Source: CAZYIW01 sp964647705 (lineage in GTDB: Bacteria; Pseudomonadota; Gammaproteobacteria; PS1; Pseudothioglobaceae). Taken from it: a stretch of DNA of 64,000 nucleotides. The DNA lies in contig CAZYIW010000001.1 in the NCBI GenBank assembly GCA_964647705.1, forward strand, positions 1 to 64,000, read 5' to 3'. The notes beneath the pieces are model-generated. The model did not search any database and was not told where the DNA came from. It saw only the letters and a program-made list of their open reading frames with translations. Each line of letters opens with the position of its first letter. Position 1 is the stretch's first letter. This document shows positions 16,714 to 25,185 of the stretch, piece after piece. A program made the translations under genes and the position numbers.

Positions 16714-17484
16714 ATGGCTGTTGTTCTCTCGGTTGCTAACCAAAAAGGCGGTGTCGGTAAAACCACTACTGCTGTTAACCTATCGGCAGCACTAAAAGCT
16801 ATTAAAAAACGTGTTTTACTGATTGATATTGACCCACAGGGCAATGCCACCATGGGCTGTGGCATTGATAAATACAACCTTGAACACTCTATTTGCGAAT
16901 TACTCTTGGATGAATGTCATCACAAACAAGCCATTATTTATGCCGAAGGTGTGAACATTGATGTTATTGGCTCAAACACGGATTTGGTGGCCGCAGAGGT
17001 AGAGCTTCTACGACAGGATGGCTCTGAATACAAGCTAAAAAATATTATTGCTAATTTTTTTGATGAGTATGACTATATTATTATTGATTGCCCGCCTTCA
17101 CTTAATATGCTCACCATTAATGCTTTTACTGCATCTAGTGGCATCATTATCCCAATGCAATGTGAATATTACGCACTTGAAGGCTTGAGTGCATTGATTC
17201 AAACCATTGAAAAAATACAAAACACCACCAATCCTGAATTTGACATAACTGGCATCGTACGTACTATGTTTGATACACGTAATAATCTGTCTAATGAAGT
17301 GTCTATCCAGTTGTTGCAATATTTTTCGCATAAAGTTTTTAAAACCATCATTCCTAGAAATGTAAAATTGGCTGAAGCACCAAGTTTTGGTCAAGCGGCG
17401 ATTAATTACGCCAGATCATCCAAAGGTGCCATCGCCTATATTTCATTGGCGAGTGAGGTGTTAAGAAAAACACAAATAAATTAA
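16714..17484 (+). CDS. parA: Chromosome partitioning ATPase ParA
   Basis: Deviant Walker-type ATPase positioning chromosome origins with ParB. It has 256 residues with KGGVGKTTT at 11-19, DIDPQGN and DCPPSLNML. The short N-terminus (no HTH) marks a chromosomal ParA/Soj. parB follows by ten bases. The usual gidA-gidB neighbours are absent; ctpA lies upstream instead. Confidence 0.95.
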   Translation: MAVVLSVANQKGGVGKTTTAVNLSAALKAIKKRVLLIDIDPQGNATMGCGIDKYNLEHSICELLLDECHHKQAIIYAEGVNIDVIGSNTDLVAAEVELLRQDGSEYKLKNIIANFFDEYDYIIIDCPPSLNMLTINAFTASSGIIIPMQCEYYALEGLSALIQTIEKIQNTTNPEFDITGIVRTMFDTRNNLSNEVSIQLLQYFSHKVFKTIIPRNVKLAEAPSFGQAAINYARSSKGAIAYISLASEVLRKTQIN

Positions 17485-17494
17485 TGGACTGTTC

Positions 17495-18343
17495 ATGGCA
17501 AAAATTTCAAAACTCGGTCGCGGATTAGATATTCTTTTAGGCCAAGTTTCTAACGAAGATAACCAATCTGGGAATAATTCTGGCTTGAGCATGTTAGCGG
17601 TGGGTGCCCTGCAAAGAGGTAAGTTTCAGCCCAGAGATGATATCGACCCTGATACGCTTAATGAGCTGGCCGATTCAATTACATCGCAAGGTGTAATTCA
17701 ACCTTTGGTCGTTAGAAAAGTTACCTACGACAAATATGAAATTATTGCTGGCGAGAGACGCTGGCGTGCTGCACAGATTGCTGGTCTAACTGAAGTACCC
17801 GTTATCGTTCGTGAGATTGATGATCAGGTGGCTCTGGCCATTGGTCTGATTGAAAATATCCAAAGAGAATCACTTACACCTTTGGAAGAAGCAAAGGCCC
17901 TACAACAACTGATTGTTGATTTTGACATGACCCATGAAGAAATCTCTCATGTGGTCGGTCGCTCACGTTCAAGTGTTTCAAATTTGATTCGCCTTTTGCA
18001 ACTAAACGATTCGGTTAAACAGCTTTTAGGCAATGGTGATTTAGAAATGGGTCATGCACGTGCACTACTATCACTTCCGGAAGATCAACAATTCGATGTA
18101 GCCAATCAAGTGATTCAAAAATCCCTTTCTGTTCGTCAAACGGAAGAATTGGTTAAGCGTGTGCTAAATCCCAAACCGAAAAAAACCTCAAGTATTGAGC
18201 CACACATTCAAGAATTGATGGAGAACCTAAGTCAAAAACTAGATTCCAAGACCGAGATTAAAGATTCAAACAACAAAGGCAGAATCATCATTCATTATAA
18301 GTCCCAGACCGAACTAGATAACATTCTAAAGCACATCAACTAG
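17495..18343 (+). CDS. parB: Chromosome partitioning protein ParB
   Basis: CTP-dependent DNA clamp loading at parS. It has 282 residues with the C motif GERRWRAAQIAGL, the LIENIQRESLTPLEEA box, a helix-turn-helix around HEEISHVVGRSRSSVSNLIRLL and a C-terminal dimer domain. No consensus parS was seen in the window. It ends two bases before the convergent lepB stop. Confidence 0.95.
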   Translation: MAKISKLGRGLDILLGQVSNEDNQSGNNSGLSMLAVGALQRGKFQPRDDIDPDTLNELADSITSQGVIQPLVVRKVTYDKYEIIAGERRWRAAQIAGLTEVPVIVREIDDQVALAIGLIENIQRESLTPLEEAKALQQLIVDFDMTHEEISHVVGRSRSSVSNLIRLLQLNDSVKQLLGNGDLEMGHARALLSLPEDQQFDVANQVIQKSLSVRQTEELVKRVLNPKPKKTSSIEPHIQELMENLSQKLDSKTEIKDSNNKGRIIIHYKSQTELDNILKHIN

Positions 18344-18345
18344 AT

Positions 18346-19230
18346 CTAATCAAAACCACCTAAACGATCAAATTTTAATGATTCGTCATAGTGCATCCAA
18401 ATACCAAAAGCCTTACCAATAATATAATCTTGTGGCACAAAACCCCAAAAACGTGAATCACTACTTCGAGCACGATTATCCCCTAAAACAAAATAATGCC
18501 CTTTAGGAACAACGGCTTTAACTCCTCTGGAATAGCTTTTTGGGTCTAGCAAAATGTCATGAGGATTGTCATCAAGCATTTCACGTTTACGTTCGAAGCC
18601 ACTCATTGGTGTACCTGACTCAACACCCACATACTCTCCTAAATCTTTATATGCAATTGGCTTATCGTTAATAGTTAGCTTATCCTGATGATAGATAATA
18701 ACGTCCCCTGGTATTGCAACCACTCGTTTGATAAAGTCGGCACCGTTGTACTTATCATCCTTCTCATAATTGGGATAACGAAAAACAATTGCATCACCTC
18801 TTTGCGGCTTGTTATTACTAAATAACAAAGTATTGGTAATAGGCAGGCGAACGCCATAAGTGAATTTATTAACCAAGATAAAATCACCAGTCAGTAATGT
18901 GGGCATCATAGAGTTAGAAGGAATTCTAAATGGCTCTGCTACAAAGCCTCTAAGCACAAATACCAATAACAATACTGGGAAAAACTCAGCCGACCATTGC
19001 ACAATCTTAGGACGATTTAAGTATTTCTCACCTTTGTTAAAACGCAAAAATAAGATAAAGTAGATAAACTTTGAAAAGCCCGATTTTTGATTTTGATTGG
19101 TTTTCAAATCATCATCATTGGCAAAAAAAAGCTTATCGATTGTAACAATGATAAAAGCACTAACAAGAAACAGTGCTAAATACGAAGAAACGTCCCAAGC
19201 AAAAAAAGACGATGCATTTTCTATTGTCAT
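18346..19230 (-). CDS. lepB: Signal peptidase I LepB
   Basis: Inner-membrane protease removing Sec/Tat signal peptides. It has 294 residues with two N-terminal membrane segments (about 16-36 and 83-97), catalytic Ser107 in PSNSMMPTL, general base Lys168 in DFIKRVVA, and the box E motif GDNRARSSDSRFWG. Its separation from lepA and rnc, its usual operon partners, is a rearrangement seen directly here. Confidence 0.96.
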   Translation of the reverse strand: MTIENASSFFAWDVSSYLALFLVSAFIIVTIDKLFFANDDDLKTNQNQKSGFSKFIYFILFLRFNKGEKYLNRPKIVQWSAEFFPVLLLVFVLRGFVAEPFRIPSNSMMPTLLTGDFILVNKFTYGVRLPITNTLLFSNNKPQRGDAIVFRYPNYEKDDKYNGADFIKRVVAIPGDVIIYHQDKLTINDKPIAYKDLGEYVGVESGTPMSGFERKREMLDDNPHDILLDPKSYSRGVKAVVPKGHYFVLGDNRARSSDSRFWGFVPQDYIIGKAFGIWMHYDESLKFDRLGGFD

Positions 19231-19312
19231 AAAAGCAATATCCTTACAAAAAAAAGGAAAAATAAAAGGGGCTTATTATATAATAAATCCTTTTTATAGT
19301 TTTATTCACATT

Positions 19313-19317
19313 GGAGG
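19313..19317 (+). promoter_or_regulatory. Strong ribosome binding site of the DsrC homologue
   Basis: GGAGG ends nine bases before the ATG at 19327. A TATAAT -10 box lies at 19279-19284, though I find no good -35 at 17 bases. The optimal Shine-Dalgarno suggests high translation, as expected of an abundant DsrC-type protein. Confidence 0.6.
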
Positions 19318-19326
19318 AAATACACA

Positions 19327-19653
19327 ATGGCATTAACTGATCTAGAAAGAGACGACCATGGTTATTTAAAAGATTTAAACGAATGGAATGAAGATATTGC
19401 ACAAGAGATTGCTGCAGAAGAAAATATTACATTAACAGACGAAAGTTTCAAGCTTATGAACTTTTTGCGTGACGAATACATTAACAATAACGGTAATCAA
19501 CCTAACGAACGTAATATGGTGAAAGCTTTAAAAGGCGATTGGGACGGCAAATTAACCACCAAGGAACTCTACGCACTATTCCCTAAAGGTCCTGCAAAAC
19601 AGGCCGGTAAGGTGGCAGGTCTTCCTGAAACGAAACGTAAAGGTGGCTACTAA
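19327..19653 (+). CDS. DsrC/TusE-family protein lacking both conserved cysteines
   Basis: A 108-residue member of the DsrC/TusE/DsvC family: the RDEYINNN...PNERNMVKALKG core at about 48-70 and the LYALFPKGPAKQAGKVAGLP arm at 81-100 are diagnostic. Functional DsrC carries CysB and CysA in this arm (KQAC... and a penultimate Cys eleven residues on). Here the CysB position is Gly94 and the tail ends KRKGGY; the whole protein contains no cysteine. It therefore cannot carry a trisulfide and fits the cysteine-less group called RspA, proposed to be regulatory. A monocistronic unit: own ribosome site and a strong terminator after it. Confidence 0.9.
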   Translation: MALTDLERDDHGYLKDLNEWNEDIAQEIAAEENITLTDESFKLMNFLRDEYINNNGNQPNERNMVKALKGDWDGKLTTKELYALFPKGPAKQAGKVAGLPETKRKGGY

Positions 19654-19672
19654 AATAATTAAATTGAAAAAC

Positions 19673-19699
19673 AAAAAAGGCGCCTAAGGCGCCTTTTTT
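19673..19699. terminator. Bidirectional intrinsic terminator between dsrC homologue and aroA
   Basis: AAAAAAGGCGCC at 19673-19684, loop TAA, then GGCGCCTTTTTT at 19688-19699: a perfect 12-base stem with U tracts on either strand. It ends the DsrC-family gene (20 bases after its stop) and the convergent serC-to-aroA operon (18 bases after the aroA stop). Confidence 0.93.
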
Positions 19700-19716
19700 A
19701 ATGGCAGATTAAAAAC

Positions 19717-21018
19717 TTAGACTTCTTGAATATGCATTCCCGCAGTATTGGCTAACTCTACAAAATTTGGAAATGAGGTTTTAACATTTTCAACACCATG
19801 TATCTCAATTGGATAGTCGCATCTAAGCGATGCAACAGCAAATGACATTGATATACGATGATCATGATGCGACTTAATAACACTCAATGGTTTTTGAAAA
19901 TCCCCCCCTTGTATCTTGATACCATCTTCTAAAACCGTATTTTCAATCCCTAGGATGGTCAAACCATCGGCCATGGCTTGAATGCGGTCTGATTCTTTAA
20001 CTCTAAGTTCTTTGGCTCCTGTGAGTATGGTTTCACCTTGGGCACAGCTGGCAGCAATAAAAATAACGGGAAACTCATCAATAGCAAGTGGCACCAATGC
20101 TTCTGGGATGTGTATACCTTTGAGTTTTGAGCTTTGAACACGAATATCGGCTAGTAATTCACCCCCAATTTCTCTTTCATTTTGCAAACTGATCTTAGCA
20201 CCCATTAGCTTTAAAATATCGATCACGCCTGTTCGAGTTGGATTGATATTGACGCCTGCTAATGTAATGTCTGCACTTGGTGCAATAGCAGCAGCAACCA
20301 TGAAAAATGCTGCAGAAGAGATATCGCTTGGCACTTGAATATCTGTTGCTATTAAATCACCGCCACCTTCTACGCAGATTTGATTATCAACCACCTCAAC
20401 TTTATAACCCAAGCCCTTTAACATTCGCTCAGTATGATCACGTGTTGGTGCCGGTTCACTCACGCAAGTTTTGCCTTTGGCGTATAAACCAGCTAACAAG
20501 ATACAAGATTTGACTTGTGCAGAGGCGACTGGAAGTTCATAATTGATGGCGTGCAATGTCTGCCCACCTTTGACTTTAAGAGGAGGCTTTCCATCACTGC
20601 TATTAATGACTGCACCCATACTCTGAAGTGGATCAATGACACGCCCCATAGGGCGTTTAGACAAAGACTGATCACCTATCATCTCTACATCAAATGTCTG
20701 TGCTGACAAAATACCGGACATTAAACGAATAGAAGTGCCAGAATTACCTAAATTAAGTGCTTTTTTTGGTTTTTTTAAGCCGTGTATTCCAACGCCATGA
20801 ACAACAACTTTATCGTTATCTCTTTGTATTTTAACACCCATATCCTGAAAGGCTTTAAGTGTGGATAGTGCATCCTCACCTTCTAAAAAACCACTGATAT
20901 GTGTGGTGCCTTTGGCCAAAGAACCGAGCATAATTGAACGATGAGAGATAGATTTGTCTCCCGGAACTTTTACAACGCCGGATAAAGTATTGGCTGGACT
21001 TACAACGAAATTACTCAT
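19717..21018 (-). CDS. aroA: 3-Phosphoshikimate 1-carboxyvinyltransferase (EPSP synthase)
   Basis: Joins shikimate 3-phosphate and phosphoenolpyruvate in aromatic amino acid synthesis. It has 433 residues; N-terminal VPGDKSISHRSIML, the LGNSGTSIRLMSG loop, KRPMGRVIDPL and a C-terminal KESDRIQAM. It is the last gene of the serC-serA-pheA-hisC-tyrA-aroA operon, five bases after tyrA, and ends just before the shared terminator. Confidence 0.96.
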   Translation of the reverse strand: MSNFVVSPANTLSGVVKVPGDKSISHRSIMLGSLAKGTTHISGFLEGEDALSTLKAFQDMGVKIQRDNDKVVVHGVGIHGLKKPKKALNLGNSGTSIRLMSGILSAQTFDVEMIGDQSLSKRPMGRVIDPLQSMGAVINSSDGKPPLKVKGGQTLHAINYELPVASAQVKSCILLAGLYAKGKTCVSEPAPTRDHTERMLKGLGYKVEVVDNQICVEGGGDLIATDIQVPSDISSAAFFMVAAAIAPSADITLAGVNINPTRTGVIDILKLMGAKISLQNEREIGGELLADIRVQSSKLKGIHIPEALVPLAIDEFPVIFIAASCAQGETILTGAKELRVKESDRIQAMADGLTILGIENTVLEDGIKIQGGDFQKPLSVIKSHHDHRISMSFAVASLRCDYPIEIHGVENVKTSFPNFVELANTAGMHIQEV

Positions 21019-21023
21019 AATAA

Positions 21024-21878
21024 TTAATCGTCTAGCCAGTTGTCACGCGCTTGTTTACTTTCTTCAAAAAGTTTTTGCAAGGCTTGTGCATCATGATTTT
21101 TAATCAGTTTTGAGAGCCGATCTAAAGTCTCTTTATAGCCGTTAATGTGTTTGATGATATCATCACTGTTGTTTAAACAGATATCACGCCACATAATCGC
21201 ATCACTCGATGCAATACGCGAAAAATCTTTAAAACCGCCTGCGGCATAATCACAAGCGTTTGGATTATTTTTGATTAAGTAATCCATCAAACCAAACGCC
21301 AACATATGGGGCAGGTGCGAAGTCATTGCTAATAAATCGTCATGATCTTTATGACTCATAATTTCAACACTAGCGCCCACACAATGCCATAATTCACTCA
21401 CAAGCTCAATCGCTTGAGCGTCGGTCTGTTTCTCAGGTGTAAGAATCACACGTTTATTAACAAATAGCCCATCATCAATAGACTCTACGCCACTTTTTTC
21501 TCTGCCGGCTATCGGGTGTGCAGGTACAAATTTGGGTGGCATCTTTCCAAAAACCGATTGTGCAATTTGTATCACACTGCCCTTGGTAGAGCCAACATCG
21601 GAAATAATAGTTGTATCTTTAATGTGAGGTTTAATTGATTCTAAAATTTGACCAAAACTGTCAACTGGCGTAGAAATAAGAACCAAATCCACATCTTTAA
21701 CAGCGGTGGCAATGTCTGTGCTGTATTCGTCAATCACGCCGAGTTTTTTTGCTTGAGATAAATGCGCCTTACTTCTGCCAAAACCGCAAATTGTTTTGAC
21801 TTTTTTCGCATTTTTTAAACCTTTGGCAAACGACCCACCAATAAGACCAACACCAATAATACAAATCTTTTCAATCAT
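21024..21878 (-). CDS. tyrA: Prephenate dehydrogenase (TyrA)
   Basis: NAD-dependent oxidative decarboxylation of prephenate (or dehydrogenation of arogenate) on the way to tyrosine. It has 284 residues with the N-terminal Rossmann motif GVGLIGGSFAKGL, STPVDSF, SDVGSTKG and PAHPIAGREKSG. It has no chorismate mutase domain (that is on pheA) and no C-terminal ACT domain, so tyrosine control would have to be at the active site. Overlaps hisC by four bases. Confidence 0.93.
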   Translation of the reverse strand: MIEKICIIGVGLIGGSFAKGLKNAKKVKTICGFGRSKAHLSQAKKLGVIDEYSTDIATAVKDVDLVLISTPVDSFGQILESIKPHIKDTTIISDVGSTKGSVIQIAQSVFGKMPPKFVPAHPIAGREKSGVESIDDGLFVNKRVILTPEKQTDAQAIELVSELWHCVGASVEIMSHKDHDDLLAMTSHLPHMLAFGLMDYLIKNNPNACDYAAGGFKDFSRIASSDAIMWRDICLNNSDDIIKHINGYKETLDRLSKLIKNHDAQALQKLFEESKQARDNWLDD

Positions 21879-22939
21879 AGTAGCGATTTTAATGCATCAA
21901 GGAACTGTTCATTCTCATTCTTAGTGCCTACAGAGACTCTAAGATAGTTTTGCATCTCAACTGGACGAACAATAAATCCTTTTTCTAAAAGCTTTTGATA
22001 CATTTGCTTGGCATTATCAACCTTGATAGCAATAAAATTCGCATATGAAGGAATGTAGGTAATATTCAATGCTCTAAATCCATCAGCTAACTGCTTCAAA
22101 CCGTTTTTATTTGCAGCAATTGATCGAATAAGATATGTACTGTCTGATATGGAAGCAATTGCGCCAGATTGTGCCACATGATTTACATTAAATGGCTGAC
22201 GAATACGATTCAGATAATCGGCAATTTTATTGCTAGACAATGCATAACCAACGCGTAATCCGGCAAGACCATAGGCTTTAGAAAAAGTTCGTGTAATTAC
22301 CAAATTATCAAATTCTTTTAGCCATTTACTGGCGTTGTCTTTAATATCCAAATATTCAAAATATGCTTGATCTAAAACCACAATGACCGATAAAGGCACC
22401 TTTTTTAAAAAGTTATAAATTGCATCATCACTTAGCAAGGTGCCGGTAGGATTGTTAGGATTGGCAATAAATATCAACTTTGTTTTCTCACTAATTACCG
22501 CAAGCATTGCCTCTAAATCATGCCCAAAATCCTTAGCCGGTGTCACCACGGCTTTAGCACCAATGGCAGTGGTTACCAAAGGGTAAACCACAAATGCATA
22601 TTGGGAGAATATTACCTCGTCGGTTTTAGCGCATAAATAAGCTCGTGCAATTAACTCAAGAACATCGTTGGATCCATTTCCAAGGGTAATTTTTGAAGCA
22701 TTTATTGATAAGTGCTGACCGATGGCTTGCTTGAGCTCAAAACCATTACCATCAGGGTAACGATTAATTTCGGTAATGGCGTTTTCCATGGCAGCTAATG
22801 CTTTAGGCCCTACGCCTAAAGGGTTTTCATTGCTGGCTAATTTGACCACATGTTCTAAACCCAGTTCACGTTTGAGTTCACTGATTGGTTTTCCGCCTTG
22901 ATACGGACTCAAAGAGAGTATTGATTCACAAACACTCAT
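21875..22939 (-). CDS. hisC: Histidinol-phosphate / aromatic aminotransferase HisC
   Basis: PLP-dependent class I/II aminotransferase of 354 residues. The PLP lysine is in TRTFSKAYGLAGLRVGY; ANPNNPTG and ASNENPLG are family motifs. In the supraoperon position between pheA and tyrA this paralogue (often called hisHb or hisC2) usually transaminates prephenate or aromatic keto acids as well as imidazoleacetol phosphate; that role is inferred from context. Confidence 0.92.
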   Translation of the reverse strand: MSVCESILSLSPYQGGKPISELKRELGLEHVVKLASNENPLGVGPKALAAMENAITEINRYPDGNGFELKQAIGQHLSINASKITLGNGSNDVLELIARAYLCAKTDEVIFSQYAFVVYPLVTTAIGAKAVVTPAKDFGHDLEAMLAVISEKTKLIFIANPNNPTGTLLSDDAIYNFLKKVPLSVIVVLDQAYFEYLDIKDNASKWLKEFDNLVITRTFSKAYGLAGLRVGYALSSNKIADYLNRIRQPFNVNHVAQSGAIASISDSTYLIRSIAANKNGLKQLADGFRALNITYIPSYANFIAIKVDNAKQMYQKLLEKGFIVRPVEMQNYLRVSVGTKNENEQFLDALKSLL

Positions 22940-22951
22940 TCAAATTTCAAA

Positions 22952-24031
22952 TTATAGAATCGCAACAGGATAAGAGCCCAAAATTTCCATTTTAAGTACT
23001 CGATCAGCAACCTTGTCTAAAGCTTTTTGCACATGAGCTTGTTGCTGATGTCCTTCGATATCAATCAAAAAAAGATATTCCCACTTCACGGCCGGTATTG
23101 GATGACGAGCCAGTTGCAACATATTTATTTTATGCTCTTTAAATGGCTCAAGTATGTCAAACAAAGCGCCTGACTCATGTTTAGCTACCACCAATAATGT
23201 GGTTTTGTCTTCACCTGAGGGCTTGGCGTCCTCTTTTCCTAAAATGAGAAAACGTGTGACATTGCCGACCTTATCTTCAATATTTTTAGCTACCCTATCT
23301 AAACCATAAAAACTCAGCGCTGCCTCTGAAGCAATCGCCGCTGCATTGGGTTCTTCTTTGGCAATACGTGCTGCCAGTGCATTAGAAGCCACGCTTTTAA
23401 GCTCTACATTTGGATAATGATTGGAAAGCCAACGGCTACACTGTTCTAATGCCTGTTGGTGCGCATAAATTACTTTAATTTCTTGCGATTGGTCCGCCAT
23501 CATTAGTTGATGTTGAATAGCAATCTCTACTTCACCACAAACCTTTAGTGTTTGAGAATAGAGCATATCAATGGTTGTGCCTACCACACCATTGGATGAA
23601 TTTTCTATTGGCACCACACCATAATCGGCGTTGCCTTTTTCAACTTGATGGAATATCTCATCAATATTACCACAATCAAGTGTTTTAACAGCATGACCAA
23701 AATGTTTAAGGGCAGCTTCTTGAGTAAATGTTCCTTCTGGTCCCAAATAAGCAATATTAAGTCCTTGTTCTAGCGCCAAACATGCGGACATAATTTCTCG
23801 AAAGATATGGGCAATGTCTTTATCCTTAAGGTGGGTTTGATTACGCTCCATAATTGAACGCAATACTTGAGCTTCGCGTTCTGGTCTGTAAAAAACACTT
23901 TGGCTTTCTAGCGATTTTTTAACTTCGGCTACTTCAATGGCTAATTGCGCACGCTCCCCAATTAGCGACTGAATTTTTGCATCCAGTGCATCAATTTCTT
24001 TTCTTAATTGGTCGAGTGTTTTACCTGTCAT
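22952..24031 (-). CDS. pheA: Bifunctional chorismate mutase / prephenate dehydratase
   Basis: Converts chorismate to prephenate and then phenylpyruvate. The 359 residues hold an AroQ mutase domain (about 1-90), a dehydratase domain beginning YLGPEGTFTQEA and containing NSSNGVVGTT and the catalytic TRFLI, and a C-terminal ACT domain with ESGALFDILEPF. The phenylalanine-binding ESRP motif of the ACT domain reads ARHP here (LARHPIPAVKWEYLF), so feedback inhibition may be altered. Overlaps serA by four bases. Confidence 0.96.
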   Translation of the reverse strand: MTGKTLDQLRKEIDALDAKIQSLIGERAQLAIEVAEVKKSLESQSVFYRPEREAQVLRSIMERNQTHLKDKDIAHIFREIMSACLALEQGLNIAYLGPEGTFTQEAALKHFGHAVKTLDCGNIDEIFHQVEKGNADYGVVPIENSSNGVVGTTIDMLYSQTLKVCGEVEIAIQHQLMMADQSQEIKVIYAHQQALEQCSRWLSNHYPNVELKSVASNALAARIAKEEPNAAAIASEAALSFYGLDRVAKNIEDKVGNVTRFLILGKEDAKPSGEDKTTLLVVAKHESGALFDILEPFKEHKINMLQLARHPIPAVKWEYLFLIDIEGHQQQAHVQKALDKVADRVLKMEILGSYPVAIL

Positions 24032-25185
24032 AACCCTCTAACTGTCAATATACCTTCAACCTTTTTCAAATTATCGATTACTGTATCAGAAATTTCACTT
24101 TCTAGGTCAACTAAAGTATAGGCAACCTCGCCTCTTGATTTATTTAACATATCAACAATATTAGCCTGAGCCTGTGCAATAGCTGTTGAAATCTGACCCA
24201 CCATGTTAGGAATATTCAAATGCGTAATGGCGATTCTTTCTTTTCCAGCGCGTGGCATTATAGCTTCTGGAAAATTAACAGAATTAATGATGTTACCATT
24301 TTCAAGGTAATCTTTAACCTGATTCGCCACCATGACAGCACAATTGTCTTCTGCTTCAGAAGTTGAAGCGCCTAGGTGAGGTAAGGCTATAACACGTTCG
24401 TGATTTTTCTTATCATCAATCGGAAAGTCGGTAACGTAGTATTTAACCGCGCCTGACTCAAGTGCTTTAATTAATGCATTTTCATCAACAATACCATCTC
24501 GAGCAAAATTAAGAATGGTTGCATCTTTAGGCAACATAGCAATTCTTTGAGCGTTAAGTAAGTTTTTTGTACTGTCTAATAGTGGTACATGAAAAGAGAC
24601 AAAATCACTTTTTGAAAATAGCTCATCAATACTGATTGCTTGTTCCACGCCAGCAGAGAGCTTCCATGCACTCTTAATGGTGATACTGGGATCAAAACCA
24701 ATCACATTCATCCCTAATGCATGGGCCGCATTGGCAATTTGTACACCAATAGAACCGAGACCAACAATACCCAAGGTTTTGCCAGGTAATTCTGACCCGG
24801 CATAGTTTTTCTTTCCATCTTCAACAGCAGTCTTTAAATTATCTAAGGGCAACCCTCTAACATAATCCCATGCTTGACAAATGTTACGACTGGCCAAAAG
24901 CATTGAAGAGATAACCAATTCTTTCACTGCATTGGCATTGGCACCAGGCGCATTAAACACCACCACGCCTTTTTCACTCATTTTCTCTAAAGGGATGTTG
25001 TTTACACCAGCTCCGGCACGACCAACTGCTTTTAGATTATCGCCAATATCCATCTCATGCATCTTGGCACTTCGAACCAAGATGGCGTCAGGGTCTGACA
25101 TCTCTGAAGCCACTTCATAAGCATCTCTAGGTAATTTATCCAATCCCACTGCTGAGATATTATTTAGCGTCTGAACTTTATTCAT
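24028..25185 (-). CDS. serA: D-3-phosphoglycerate dehydrogenase (SerA)
   Basis: First step of serine synthesis, NAD-dependent oxidation of 3-phosphoglycerate. It has 385 residues: substrate domain, NAD domain with GIVGLGSIGVQIA, catalytic Arg in NFARDGIVDE and His in LPHLGASTSEAE, and a C-terminal ACT domain (from about residue 310) for serine control. It lacks the long intervening domain of type I enzymes. Its position between serC and pheA adds serine synthesis to the aromatic operon; its first base is shared with the serC stop. Confidence 0.93.
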   Translation of the reverse strand: MNKVQTLNNISAVGLDKLPRDAYEVASEMSDPDAILVRSAKMHEMDIGDNLKAVGRAGAGVNNIPLEKMSEKGVVVFNAPGANANAVKELVISSMLLASRNICQAWDYVRGLPLDNLKTAVEDGKKNYAGSELPGKTLGIVGLGSIGVQIANAAHALGMNVIGFDPSITIKSAWKLSAGVEQAISIDELFSKSDFVSFHVPLLDSTKNLLNAQRIAMLPKDATILNFARDGIVDENALIKALESGAVKYYVTDFPIDDKKNHERVIALPHLGASTSEAEDNCAVMVANQVKDYLENGNIINSVNFPEAIMPRAGKERIAITHLNIPNMVGQISTAIAQAQANIVDMLNKSRGEVAYTLVDLESEISDTVIDNLKKVEGILTVRGL

